Part shown: piece by piece, positions 47,429-59,400 of the stretch
Position numbering within the stretch: the first letter of the stretch is position 1
Layout: every line of letters begins with the position of its first letter
NCBI RefSeq assembly: GCF_963576675.1
Contig: NC_088912.1
Span: forward strand, 59,900,895-59,964,894
Reading direction: 5' to 3'
From: Euphorbia lathyris
Taxonomy: Eukaryota; Streptophyta; Magnoliopsida; Malpighiales; Euphorbiaceae
Length of the DNA stretch: 64,000 bases
The notes under the pieces: model-generated
Told to the model about the DNA's origin: nothing
Databases searched by the model: none
The model's input: only the letters and a program-made list of their open reading frames with translations
Position numbers and translations under genes: made by a program

Positions 47429-49880
47429 CACTTGGATTGACCTATAATCGACTTTGTCATGCTTAAAGTAACAATGATGTTAAGTCTAGTGCGAAACGAT
47501 GCACTTTGTCAATGCATTTAGACTGGGAGGGGTCAAACAGTCTTCTTAATCTTAGATCTTAATCTTTAAGATGTAAGCTGCTTCTGCTAAGTCTATTATG
47601 GAGAATTTTATCCGATAACCAAAATTTTCACCAATTGCAGTGTATCTATGTCATTCCCATTAGTAGAATATCATCGAAATGTCATAATAAGTAAACGACC
47701 AAGCTCCCACTAGTTTACATGTAAAGGCTCATATGAGCTCCCACTAGTTTACATGTATAGGTTTGCAAGAGTCTCCTCATAAGTTGTAGGTTCATCGTCT
47801 AATACTTGAACCTCTTCGTTGTCTCCCACTAGAAATCCAAATCTCTTTGGGATTTCATCGGCTCCCACTAGAAATCCAAATCTCTTAGGGATTTTGATGA
47901 ACTTGACCAGACCTATGAGTTAGTAATGTCACCAGTGTCTCATCTTGTGAGACAGATTCGTGTTCCACCATCGCTTCCGCTATTTCAGCCTATCCTTCCT
48001 TTTGAACTTCATCAAGTTCAATTACGCTTTCTATTTGTGTTTCTAGAAGAAACTCTTTCTTTAGAAGTATAGCGTCTTTGGATACTGTTACTTTTGATCA
48101 TCTGGATGATAGAAGTAATATTCTACTTTTCTTTCGGATATCCAATGAAGAAGTATTTATTAGATTTAGAATCTAACTTATCTGATGTTATGTGTTTAAC
48201 ATATGCTGACCACCCCTAAACTCTCATAAAAGAGAAACTGGGTTTCTTTTTCCATGAACAATTCAAATGGAATAGAAGTGGCGAATTTTGTGGATACTCG
48301 GTTTAAGGTACATAAGGCGGTTTCCAAGGTGTAGCCCTAGAACATCTTTGGAAGAGAGGCAACGCTCATCATGGATTGTATTATATCTAATAAAGTACAA
48401 TTTCTCCTTTCAGATACATCGTGGTGTATACGAAGGAGTCCATTGAGAATGAATCCATATTCATTTAGATAATTCAGGAAATCATTTGAAAAACATTTTC
48501 TGCCTCGATCTAATCGAAGTACTTTAATAGTCTTTCTTGTTTGATTTACTACTTCATTCTTGAATTATTTGAACTTTCTCAAAAGCTTCTGACTTATGCT
48601 TCATCAAGAAGATGTATCAATATCTGGTATGATCATCTTATGAAACTAATGAAGTGACTAAACCTTTTCTTTACTTGTGTTGATATATGACTAACTACAT
48701 CTGAATGTACTAGTCCTAGAGTGTCAGATACACCTTCTCCTTTATTGCTAAAGGGTGTCATTTGTTATATTTGCCTTTAAACAAGACTTACATGTGTCTT
48801 TTGTTTATATGGCCTAGGTGACATTCCCACAAGTAGGTTGAATTATCTATCTTTTAATTCCAAATGTAAAAGCACCATCCTGACCCGTCTTCTAGAGAGA
48901 GTCTAAGTACTTCTTACAGTTCTTCTTCCATTTCCTTTCTTTACCATATTGGTGGCATTCCCTACTTGCTTTTATTGACTTGGGTTCTTTAGAATTGGGA
49001 AACTTCCCTTTTCACTCGTGAGATCCCTCAATACCAAGTACTTACATCACTTTCTTAAGATTTGGTCTCAACTGACTTGAGCATATTCAAGAGCTCTTCT
49101 ATAGAGGTCTTTGAGTTTATTCATGATGAGCTTATGAATAAATCTTCAAGAGGGATCGCAGAACTAAGTCGACACTTAATTCAAATCTAATACTAGAAAG
49201 CTTCGGTGATGTAATCAATCGTCTTGACACAAAGTGCCATAGCTGCAAGTGTGATACATCATGTATGTTCGTCATCTGATTGGTGCTTTTAGCAAACATC
49301 AATCTTTTGACAGGAGCATCATCTACTAGGGCATTGGGCATCGGCATGCCCAATCTTTTCGAACTTCAAAACAATTTTGAGTTTGCCAAAGTAGTCGGTG
49401 AATTTTGAACTATTCAATTTGTTATCGGTTAAAATATCATGTAGATCCATTTTAGATATGATGATTCAGAGTATTTACTTTAACTTGAGAGTGAGATAGA
49501 GTGACGTATGTTTATTCATTTGCTTTAAAGTATATCAATTTAAAATTATAGGTCTTTTCATTCATTTTAAATTGCTCCCACTATTTTGCCAAATTAATAG
49601 CCCTCCATATTAATTCGAAGAATTTCACAAATCCTTTAGTGAGCTAGGATCCTAACTCCTGAAATTTCACCTTGAGTTTACTCAACAAGCTAGTCTCATT
49701 TGTTAGGTAGATTCATACAATCAATCACATCAACAATGCGATTCCTAGGTTATTGGGTTACTAAGCACATTAGTAACTAATATGTTATTCATATTAATCC
49801 CAACCATATTGCCCATTAGTTTATGACAACATGAGTTTACCCATCCAATTATCATAATCTAACCATTTCTTCCATTCGTG
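47429..49880 (-). mobile_element. Severely decayed copia interior
   Basis: No open frame is longer than about 75 codons. Scattered phrases recall copia pol of the same family: the repeated ctcccactagaaatcc block (47824-47885) matches the linker at 62860 and the gaatgaatccatattcattta region resembles integrase-RT. The 5' LTR was not found. The insert ends near 49880, where CACTA gene sequence resumes. Confidence 0.5.
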
Positions 49881-49886
49881 CTTTTT

Positions 49887-51635
49887 TCAATACATGGTAT
49901 AGATGACTGGGCAAATACATGTATAAGTGTTGATGAAATAGATATCCAAATTAATAAATTTGTGTATTGCATTCATGTACCTCATGTAAAATGTAATTGT
50001 GCCTGCAGTCATCTCAAGTAGGTGTACCATTGCATATAAATCGCTAGGTATCAATACTTGCATTCGTTCTACTCCGAACAACTCAGGTCCAAAAGTTTTG
50101 GTTATACATTTGATTCCATCCATCATATTGGTTCTCACCCAGTTGCACAACTTCTGTAATGGGCGTGGTAAATTTTTTGGCAGCTTAACGAAATCAATCG
50201 CCTCATCCTCACTATTAACTTTCTTCAAGGCCTTCGCAAAAACTTTTGCCGCCTTGTTTGCCTCCTGATTGCAATAATTAAACACGCATTATACAACTAA
50301 AGAAATAATCGAAACACATAATATAACCAATGAAATAAATGAATATTACCTCAACAGATTTGACACTACATAGCACCTTTGGCCGTGCTACAATAGACCC
50401 CATTGCCTCCCTAACAACTTCCATTTCAGCTTTTATCGGGTATGGTAGACATGCAGCTCCATCATCAAATGACACAATCTTCACTCTATAATTGTCCTTT
50501 CCCAGTGGTCGCCCATGGATTGTCTGCTCTTCTGGGTCAATTTCTGATTGTAGCAATCTCCCATGTGCAACAATCTTCCCACTCTCTTCCACTGACAGTG
50601 CAACCTCAATGTCTAGTACATTGTCCTGATTCAACAATTTCAAATATAAGTGATAAATTCAACAAGCTGACAATCATAATAACCGTTTACCTCTGAGATC
50701 GTTGGAATCTCATATCCTGCTCCTTCACCAACAACTTCCTCTTCTATGGTATTAGAGACCTCTAATACCAACTTCTTCTTCGCCACAGCTTCATAATTCC
50801 CTAATATCTCATCGCTATTGACATCATCTCGATTACAACTACCTTCTCCTGATTTGGCATCGTAAGTTGTTGGTGCAGCTGCTGGGGATTCCTCAGTTGT
50901 AACCCCCTTGGACACAAGTTTCTCCATTCGATCTAGTTTTTGGACCATTTTCGCTTCAGACTTCTTTAACTCATCTTGATACATCTCATGTATCTTCTTC
51001 AATTCTTCATCATGTTTCCTTGTTGACTCTTCCTCCCACTTTGCCCTTTCTGTTTCAAGCAATGCTTGCAACTCCTCAACTCGCTTCTTTCTTCCCCTCT
51101 TCTGACCCGGTAGCTTGAAGAATACTACCGACTTCACAGCACCCACTCCTCTAACCCTGCCACTGTGTTCTGGATTCCCTAGTACCTTAGTTAGCACATC
51201 ATTACTACCCTTGGCTTTAAACACACCTTCAGCCTCCTCCTTTTCCAGTTTCAACTATGGAAATAAACATATATACATCAGTTATACATATGCGTTTTTT
51301 GAAATACTTTGTGTATTTGAATAAATGCTACTTACAATTTTTTTAACCGCCTCCTCTACTTCAGTGTCCTTAAAATTTCCCAGTTTGTCTTGCCTTCCCT
51401 TTATCCAATATGTGTGCCTGCTGATTTTTTCGACTTCCTCTTTTGATAGCTTTGAGGTCTGCCACATAGTACAAATCATATCAATAATCATACAAATCTG
51501 AAGTCTGAAAATAGACAATAAACGACCATACCATTTCAACCGGGATTCCTCTGTACCCCTTGCGAGACATCCAGATTGACATACATGGTATAAGAACAAG
51601 CACTCAAACAATTTCATCATAATTTCATTAATCAA
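49887..51635 (-). pseudogene. CACTA TNPA-like gene (Transposase_24 / DUF8039-type), spliced
   Basis: Exons on the minus strand, joined by GT-AG introns, give LSKEEVEKISRHTYWIKG and EVEEAVKKI, then a coiled-coil Lys/Glu-rich exon (ELQALLETERAKWEEE), then IVAHGRLLQSEIDPEEQ and HGRPLGKDNYRVKI, then EANKAAKVFAKALKKV. The first exon recalls plant Transposase_24 proteins and the third a DUF8039-like domain often found before Ulp1-type protease domains in plant elements. No Ulp1 catalytic motif remains; the end at 49887 is next to the copia insert, so the C-terminus may be lost. Its role would be DNA binding at CACTA ends, by family analogy. Confidence 0.6.
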
Positions 51636-54600
51636 TCCAGATTACTTCTTCTCCTGGTCTAGCATATGAAACTGTACAATCGGCGTCAACATCATCGAAG
51701 GTAGGCACATTCAGTGGATGTTCATCGAATATCTTGTTGTTATCATCATCATAATAATCATCATCAACCACATCACCTTCATCTTCGTCATCACATTTGA
51801 AATATTTATCTGGGCACGTCACGACAACAGACCATTCAGGATCCAAGGGGTCCTCAATGTAAAATATTTGCTTTACATGGGTAGCCAGCACGAATGGATC
51901 ATTCAAATGACCAATTCTATCTAGTTTGACCAAAGTAAAGCCTAGATCGTCTACTTTCACCCCTCTAGCTGACTCAACCCAATCACACATGAATACTGGA
52001 ATCCTAAAGTGGTAGTAGTCCACCTCCCAAATCTCACTGATACGGCCATAAAAATTCATGTCCATAGTCTTAGGCCTTTTATCCTTTGCGCTTGCAAACT
52101 GCATAGCATCAGCAACTAAGAAGACACCACTGTTTTGAACTGATCTGGTAACGTCACGTGCTTTTGTGTTGAAATCAATGCCGTTGACATGATAACCCTG
52201 ATAAGTAGGAACGTGACTATTCGGTCCAAAAGCAAGCCACCTCAAGGTCTCTGAAACGGCAGACTTGTCAACTCTTATTTAATTTGAAACCTGACAAATG
52301 TAATCATTTATAGTTAGTACACAACAACCCATTACTTCAACCGGATATGCATAAATATCAGCAATTGAATTCATGTAAAAATTACCCTGTTTTTAAGCCA
52401 ATCGGGAAATGTCTTGTTTTGTCTATCTCTCATCCACTTAGGATTATTTTTTTGGCCGGGATAACTCAACTCTAAGAACTTCATATGCTCCCTGCAATTC
52501 ATACATATTTCATAGATAAGCAATAATTACTTATTCTACAAACAAACAAAAATAAAGCAAAATCACAAGGTATACACGATAGTACTTACAAAAAATAAGG
52601 TTGTACATCTTCACAGTTTTGCAAAACTGTTAAATGAGCCTTATGCAGTTGTTCTGTGTCCACATGTACAATGGTAGGGGCAGATAAAGACTTGCATCCA
52701 TTTACTAGTCCCTTCATGTTTCTTCTAAGAAGCCCCACAGTTGCAACATCTTCATTACTCATATGCTTTTGAACAAATTATACGGCTTCTTCAACAATGT
52801 AGCACTCCGCAATGCAACCCTCAGGAAATTGTCGATTATGAACCATTCCTTTAAACACTTTCATATACCTCTCAAAGGGGTACATCCATCTATAAAATAT
52901 CGGACCGCACAACTTGACTTCTCTTACAAGGTGTAGGGTTAAGTGAATCATTATGTCAAAGAAAGAGGGTGGGAAAAACTTTTCAAGCAAACAGAGGGTA
53001 TTGACAAGCTCACTTTGGATTTTGTGAAGGACTGATATGTCGATTACTTTAGTGCAAACAGATTTAAAGAATAAGCAGAATCGAATGATGGAAATTCTAA
53101 CAGGTTTGTCCAACACTGAACGCAATGCAATGGGCAGGAGCAATTGCATTATAACATGGCAATCATAAGGCTTTAAATTACCTATTCTGGAATCTTTTAA
53201 TGAAACTAGGTTCCGTACATTAGATGAAAAGCGAGAGGGAGTCTTCATATTGAAAAATGAATTGCAGACAATCTTTCGTTCTTCCGCATATAAGTTAATC
53301 TGACTCATAGGCAACTTGTCTCTCTTTTCACCAGATGTGGGTTTCAAGTCAGTATGGATCCCCATATCAATCATATCATTTCTAGCTGCAACTTCATCCT
53401 TTGTTTTACCTGGTATGTTCAATAGTGTCTCAAGAATAGACTCACAACAATTCTTTTCAATATGCATTACATCTAGATTATATCTGACTGGAAGGAATTT
53501 CCAATATTCTAGTTCGTAGAATACAGACTTCTTCTTCCAACATGGTCTAGACTCAGGGTCACCCTTATATGGAACAGATTTCTCACCCTTCCCACTAGCT
53601 TTGGGCAAGCATTGAACTCTTTCATATAACTCCTCCCCAGTTAATGGTTTAGGAGGATCATCCTTTTCTACAGTATTATCAAAAGCAGAAGCTTGCTTCC
53701 TATAAGGATGGTTTCTTGCAGTCCACCTACGAGTCCTTATATAAGCCATCTTTTTATAATACTTCAACCTTATCGGTTTGGTCTAGTCAATGCATATACG
53801 ATATGCATTGTACCCTTTAACGATGCTCCCTGATAAGTTCCCATAAGCGGGAAAATCGTTAATAGTCCATAACAATACCCCTCTTAACCTAAAGTATTCT
53901 CCTCTCACTGCATCATACACCCGATCAATTCCATCATCCCACAAGACTTTTAGGTCATCTATTAAAGGCTGCAAGTACACATCAATATAATTTCCAGGCT
54001 GCTTGGGTCTGAAAATTAACAAAGTTAACATCATGTACTTTCCTTTCATACATAGCCATGGCGGAAGGTTAAAAACAACCATTATGACTGGCCAACACGA
54101 GTAGGTGCTACTAAGATTGCCAAATGGGTTAAAACCATCTGAAGATAGTCTTATCCTAAGGTTCATAGGTTCACTACAAAAAGCTGGCCACTTATTGTCA
54201 ATCATTTGCCAAGTTGGGGAATCAGATGGATGTCTCATCAATCCATCCTTTTTCCTACCAGTCGAGTGCCAAGTAAGTTCCTTAGCGGTAACTGTGGACT
54301 GAAACATTCTTCTAAACCTTGGTATTGGTGGAAAATACTATAAAGTCTTAGCTGCTACCCCTACCTTCTCTGTATTATCCCTAGCTAGTTTCCAACTAGA
54401 GACATTACATGATGGACATCGTGTAGCACCCTCATTAACATCTCTATACAAAATGCAGTCATTAGGACATGCATCAATCTTCTCATATTTCATCCCTAAA
54501 GCATAAAGAGTTTTTTTAGCCTCATTGGCAGACATTGGCATTTCATTCCCATCAGGAAGAAGGGTGTGAAACAATAATAAAATGTCAGTATAACAAGACT

Positions 54601-55051
54601 CGGTCAGACCATATTTAGCTTTCAGATCAAAGGTTTGTAGTAAACCATTCATCTTGGTGGATTTAGTACAACTAGGATACAAAGGCTTGTCTCCATCATT
54701 AACGAAATGCATAAATTCATCTGACTCTACTGAGCACCCATCTTCTTCTAAGTCTCTCCCTAAGTCATGGTTCATTTCAACTATTTTAGAACTCTCACTT
54801 ATATGATTTGAGTCTGCAATAGAACACTCACCGTGTCATACCCAAGTTGTATATGTTTTCATAATTCCATTACAGATTAAATGATCCTTAATGAAGTCAA
54901 TACTACCACCTCTGAGGTTACAACATTTGACACAAGGACAGAAAATATAGTTTGAGTTTGTAGCATTATCAGTTGCAAACTTTAGAAACTCTTGTAAGCC
55001 TATTCTAAACTGTAGTGATCTCCTATCAGCCACCATCCATGATTTATCCAT
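51628..55051 (-). pseudogene. CACTA transposase TNPD-like (Transposase_21), three stops
   Basis: ATG at 55051 starts MDKSWM, the transposase-associated domain (FCPCVKCCN). One frame continues to about 52590 through Transposase_21 (CPNDCILYRD, CPSCNVSSWK, RHPSDSPTW) and DUF4218 (IMQLLLPIALR, FFPPSFFDIMIHL). Two introns, 52492-52589 and 52291-52385, lead to a DUF4216 exon (52290-51628: FYGRISEIWEVDYYHFRIPVFMCDW). In-frame stops lie at 54836, 54338 and 53783, plus one at 52778, each replacing a codon in otherwise conserved context, such as TTW-V-stop-HGE for TTWVWHGE. TNPD-like proteins cut and join the CACTA ends. No frameshift was seen. Confidence 0.8.
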
Positions 55052-56024
55052 CTTGAACAAACATAATCTATAATCAGTTGTATTCTAACTAATAATTAAC
55101 AATAAACACATACATTGACAAACAACAAACAATAGAGAAACCCAAAATGTATATGTAAATGTATCTGCAAGACTATAAACCCAACATCAAAAGTACAAGA
55201 AAGAATCATCTCCAAAATAAACACAGCATCAAAAGTACATGAAAGAATCATCCAAAGTAAACCCAGCATCAAAAGTACATGAAAGAATCATCCAATTAGA
55301 ACTGCATTGCCAAAAAACCAGATAAACATAAAAAAAATAAATAGATATACTAAAACCACATAAAATCCTTATTTTAGAATGTCAATACCTAATTTTAAGC
55401 AAACAAACTTCGAATTATAGAAAGAATATGCAGTAGATTAAGTCAAAACTAACATGCAAATAGTATAATAATTTCAAGAACAATCATCATGAACATAGCG
55501 TAATGTGTTAAATAAACCCTAAAACGATCCTTACCGAGATGAAGAATTAACGAGTTAAAAGACGATTCACCCGATTGAGAAAGATAAACTAAGCAGGAGA
55601 AGATGAATTGTGTTTAAGGCTTTTGCAGAGGTGGAGATCGAAGGAGAAGAGGAGTTCGAAAGACTAGGTTTAGGCTAAATTGGCCTTATATACCATGTTC
55701 TTTTTTAAGCGTGCAAAATAAAAGTTAGAGTTTTTGCTCCCCCGTTGTTCTAAGTTTTGGTTGTCGCTTTTTTATTTTCGTACAACAATGACAGTCATTT
55801 ATTCGAAGTGTCGTTTGATGCTTAAGTCACTTTTCCATCAAAATTGCGTTCTTTTGGGATGACAGCATAGTGTAACCGTAACATCATCTGAGACGCGAGT
55901 GCATTTTTTATTTCGCCTTCTGATGACATAGAATTAAAATACTGTCACGAAACATATTCAGACGACATGAAAACAAATGTCTGTCATGTATCTTGTGTTA
56001 TGTGAAAGGGAAAATGGCATAGTG
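55052..56024. mobile_element. CACTA 5' leader and right terminal region
   Basis: The segment 55052-55690 is the AT-rich leader of TNPD with three near-identical short repeats (agcatcaaaagtacatgaaagaatc, 55185-55290, not coding). From about 55770 to 56024 are subterminal repeats (tgacagtcat, gatgacag, ctgtcat, cagacgacatg) and the terminus catagtg at 56018-56024. Confidence 0.65.
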
Positions 56025-56604
56025 TTTTAATGTGATTATAACTTTAAGTAATTATCCCTAACATAAATTAATATCTAACTGGATTAGGATCATTATCAAA
56101 TTATATTAGGATATGATTTAACATAATGATGGATATTTAATTAATTATCTAAGTAGTAATCCTATTCCGAATAGGATTTTAATTTAATTAATTAACTAAT
56201 ACAACTAGGGTTTGGATTTGAGAAGGCTATAAATAACCCCTCTACCCTATATATTTTGGCCATGCTAAGTATTAGAGGCTAGGAATTCTTCTGACATCAG
56301 CCCGACTAAATTACTCTTTTTTTACTCTCTTTTTGATCTCATGTTGATTCCTTTAGAGGCAATCAATTTAGATTGATATTCATTGGTTGATTACTAACCG
56401 TTTTCTTTTCTATTAATCTCATTATTCGTGAAATATGGTTAAGAAGTTGTGGACACTTCGTTTGCAATGGTAGATTGATCTCCAGAAAAGGTACACTTGT
56501 TTAATCCCTCTTTGTATGAAATAACGATTAACGGATCTTGGTAAAGGGAAATAGATAAAAAAAATTATATTTCTGATGCACTTCGGTTTGTCTATTTTCC
56601 CTCA
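56025..56604 (+). repeat. Copia-family LTR right half (LTR I)
   Basis: It carries the second half of the TGTTGGGG-family LTR: aactagggtttggatttg and the ctataaataacccc TATA region (56229-56242), then the terminal aaataacgattaac and tctattttccctca end at 56604. The left half is absent, replaced by CACTA sequence at 56024. Confidence 0.7.
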
Positions 56605-58503
56605 AACTATGCCAGTGGCCCCCTGATTGGGATACCTTCTCGTGCCTTGGAGAGGCATTATTCTCATTTTGTACGTGGTGAGGGAGGCATGGCGCATCTC
56701 GAGACTCAGGTGGCTTCATCCACTCCTTTAGGTATGCTTCTCGACCCTTTTGAGCCTACCCATGATAAGCCCAAAATATACCTAAATTAGCATGCATAAA
56801 TGTATTCAATTTCATGTAAAATATATATTAATTATATCATTTTGGAAAGATTTTACGTTGATATTTGTTACTTCTGTGTAAGGTGTTAATTATTTGGAAA
56901 AATCCAAATAGGAGCTAAAATGGAGTAGAAATGAGCAAGAAATCAAGTTTTCAGTGAAAGACGTGTACGAGAATCAAAAGTCGCGTCAAAGATTTTCAGC
57001 ACACAAATAAGGGAGTGAAGAAAAGTCTCTGTCGCGACCGAGATTATGAAAATCTCGATCACGACACGCTAAAGAGCAAGCCAGCAATGTGAATTTCCCT
57101 CCTTCCTTCCTCTTTCCCTAAATCTCTGTTGAGATTCCTGAAATCTCTACAGGGACAGCAAGATGATAAGGCACATTTTACATGTTTTATTTTCCAAATG
57201 ACACAACCTTTCATCCGGATAGAGGCAACTCTTCACCAACGGACACGTCTCTTCAACACACCTCTTGGATAATTATAAATAGAGGAAGAAATTCAGAATT
57301 CATGTTGTTGTTTTTAGTTATATAAATTAAACAATTGTGACTAAAACACAAATAGTTAGAGATACAATGTATAGATTTTATAGTTTACGTTAGAGTTTTC
57401 TTCGAAGATGAGTTTATGCGCTCTAGTGACCTATCAAGTGCTATTTCAAGGATTCAGCGAGAGGAACCAGTGTAGGAGGCACCCCAGGGTCTGACAAACC
57501 TACGAAGTTGAGTAATGGATTGACAACCCGAAACTCAATTAGTTAAAATGTTATCCAAGCTTCTTCTTCTCTGTTAACTTATGACGTTTCAATTCAAACT
57601 AATAAAATATCTTTTCAATACAATTCCATTTTTACTGTTGTTTATTTAAAGTTGGATCTAACAATATTCTTTAAATAAATCTAATTGGTGTTTCATGCAA
57701 AGTATTTATAAAAAGATCTTGGTATTTTTCATGCAAACTTTGTTGAACACTTAAGCAAATTCGAATTTATATTTGGTCATTGCGTTACCCCGAATAATCG
57801 AATTTAGATTCCGAATTTTATTAAGGTTTTCAGTCTTAGGCCGGAAGGAAAGATTGATTACAGTTCAATGCCTATTAAATTGAATTAATTGATAATTTGT
57901 TACATCTTTCTAAACAAATCAAAGTTATAAGTTGTGTTCTTGCTTAGTGTAAATAAGCCTTGGAAATTAACTTTAATCTAAACATAATTTCTATAGATTA
58001 TAATCTTAACTATAACCAAAATTAGAATTAGAAACCTTTTAAACCATTAACGATTTTCTATGAACCTTGAGAAAACGAATTTAATCAAAACAATAATTTT
58101 TAATCAAATTATCAGACGTTCTCTATGGGATCGATATCTTTTTATTACTATAAGTGAAACCGTGCACTTGCGGAATTTGTTCAACGACCCATGTCTCGAG
58201 GGACTGTCACTTTAACGTAGTGGGCTTATCTGATTGTTTTCGGGATATGCTCAACGTGAGCCGCATCGACTGATATGTGAGTACATGCCTATGTATATTT
58301 ATCTGGGTATAGTGAAATGCATTTTTATGTAATGTACATGCACGTGAGATGTTATTTTATTTTCTTCATATTATTCCATCGTGATCTTTTGCTTGTCCAC
58401 TGTGTATGCTTGCTTGTTCTTTTTGAACCCCTTTGTTCCATTTTGCAGCGTGACAGTCAGCTACGTGACCAACTTACAGATGGCTTGGTCCACCATTTTT
58501 AAT
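56605..58503 (+). pseudogene. Unrecognised host gene fragment split by a solo LTR
   Basis: Host sequence 56605-56762 and 58187-58280, joined across the inserted LTR, is open for about 78 codons: SGPLIGIPSRALERHYSHFV, GEGGMAHLETQVASS, LLDPFEPTHVSRDCHFN and VGLSDCFRDMLNVSRID. A gtgagt donor follows at 58275. An exon after ttttgcag (58449-58503) reads RDSQLRDQLTDGLVHHF and stops. I do not recognise the protein; the last exon loosely resembles the C-terminus of Harbinger-like nucleases, but this is weak. A TGA precedes the donor in the frame given, so splicing is uncertain. Confidence 0.4.
56763..58186 (+). repeat. Solo LTR of Athila-like family (LTR E)
   Basis: Starts TGATAAGCCCAAAATATACC as LTR D does, with TATA box (tataaatag, 57274-57282) and stem-loop blocks at 57031-57065 (gtcgcgaccgagatt) and 57121-57160. 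The 5-bp duplication ACCCA flanks it at 56758-56762 and 58187-58191. No primer site or internal sequence is next to it, so it is a solo LTR. Its last base is set by the duplication and may not fit strict CA ends. Confidence 0.7.
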
Positions 58504-59068
58504 TAGTTGGAAACTTTAACAACTTTTTGAGTTAGTTGAAAATCTAATATTAAAAAAATAAATAGAGAGTGAGTTTGAGGAGTGTTGTGGGAAATGTTAA
58601 TAGCATGTCTTGAGTTAATAAGAGTCGATTATTTATATTATTTATAGAGTGTACACTTAAAGTCTTTTGGAGATGTTCTTACCTATTAAAACCACCATCA
58701 TATAGGCTCTGTCAATAACCATTTTCAACTTTCATAAAAAAAAAAACCATTGTTAACACTAACAAAAAGAACTTATTTTTAGCGGGTTTAGAGCAAATCT
58801 AGTAGAAGTAGCAAACTTTTGTTACTTCCACTCGTCACATATGCACACCTAACAACTACAAATAACATATACAACTATAATCATTTCTTACTTCCAAATT
58901 TTGTTGGGTCCACTTGTCATAAAATAATATATATTCACTCAATTAATATACAATTAATAATTTCACCCAATAAAACAATTAAGTCAATACTTATTATAGT
59001 TCAATAAAAATATTTATCCAATAAAATAATTAATTCAATATTTATTATTATTTCCATAAGAAATTATA
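58504..59068. other. AT-rich intergenic stretch
   Basis: Low-complexity AT-rich sequence with short A runs. I see no gene, no element terminus and no RNA gene in it. The ORFs it contains are short and uninformative. Confidence 0.6.
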
Positions 59069-59400
59069 ATTTTTTTTGTTAGGGAAAAGAAAGTAAAGAC
59101 AAAACAAACACCACAACAAATTAACCTGGGATTAGCCTAGGAAAGCTAACCCCACAATATCTTCAGAAAGCAAAGATAATAGAAAATCAGGAGGAGAAGA
59201 GAAAATAGAGACGCCCAAAGCCCTTTCATGGCCCTCAACAGCAAGCCGATCTGCCACCCGATTCTGCTCCCTGAAAATATGGCAAAATTTGATAGAATCG
59301 AAAGAGGAGCAAATCCTTCTAATCGCTTTAACTAAATTCTGGCTCCCTAAACACAGAGCCCTTTTATCAAATATCATCTTGACTGCTTCGAGATTGTCTG
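59069..59400 (-). pseudogene. LINE 3' end with RNase H C-terminus
   Basis: On the minus strand the frame reads DNLEAVKMIFD, then FREQNRVADRLAVEGH, the end of an RVT_3-type RNase H, and stops at 59132. A 3' UTR and an A run (plus-strand T run at 59070-59077) follow. Its upstream part is lost because a copia LTR begins at 59401. It is a different LINE from that at 17430-23401. Confidence 0.65.

Larger units (their letters stand above)
43022..56024 (-). mobile_element. CACTA (En/Spm-type) element, about 13 kb with insertions
   Basis: The left terminus CACTATACCAAAACCC (43022) and the right terminus, minus strand CACTATGCCATTTTCCC (56024), face each other. Between them are subterminal repeats, TNPD-like (51628-55051) and TNPA-like (49887-51635) genes on the minus strand, a Mutator-like element and a copia element. 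The 3-bp flanks are CGT (left) and TTT (right), which do not match, so the two ends may not derive from one insertion. Confidence 0.75.

Noticed and set aside
55185..55290. Three short direct repeats as a possible CRISPR-like or regulatory array
   Set aside because: Spacers are nearly absent and the organism is a plant; this is a local duplication in the CACTA leader.
58819..59007. 62-codon ORF in AT-rich intergenic DNA
   Set aside because: Composition-driven, no domain, no neighbouring splice sites.
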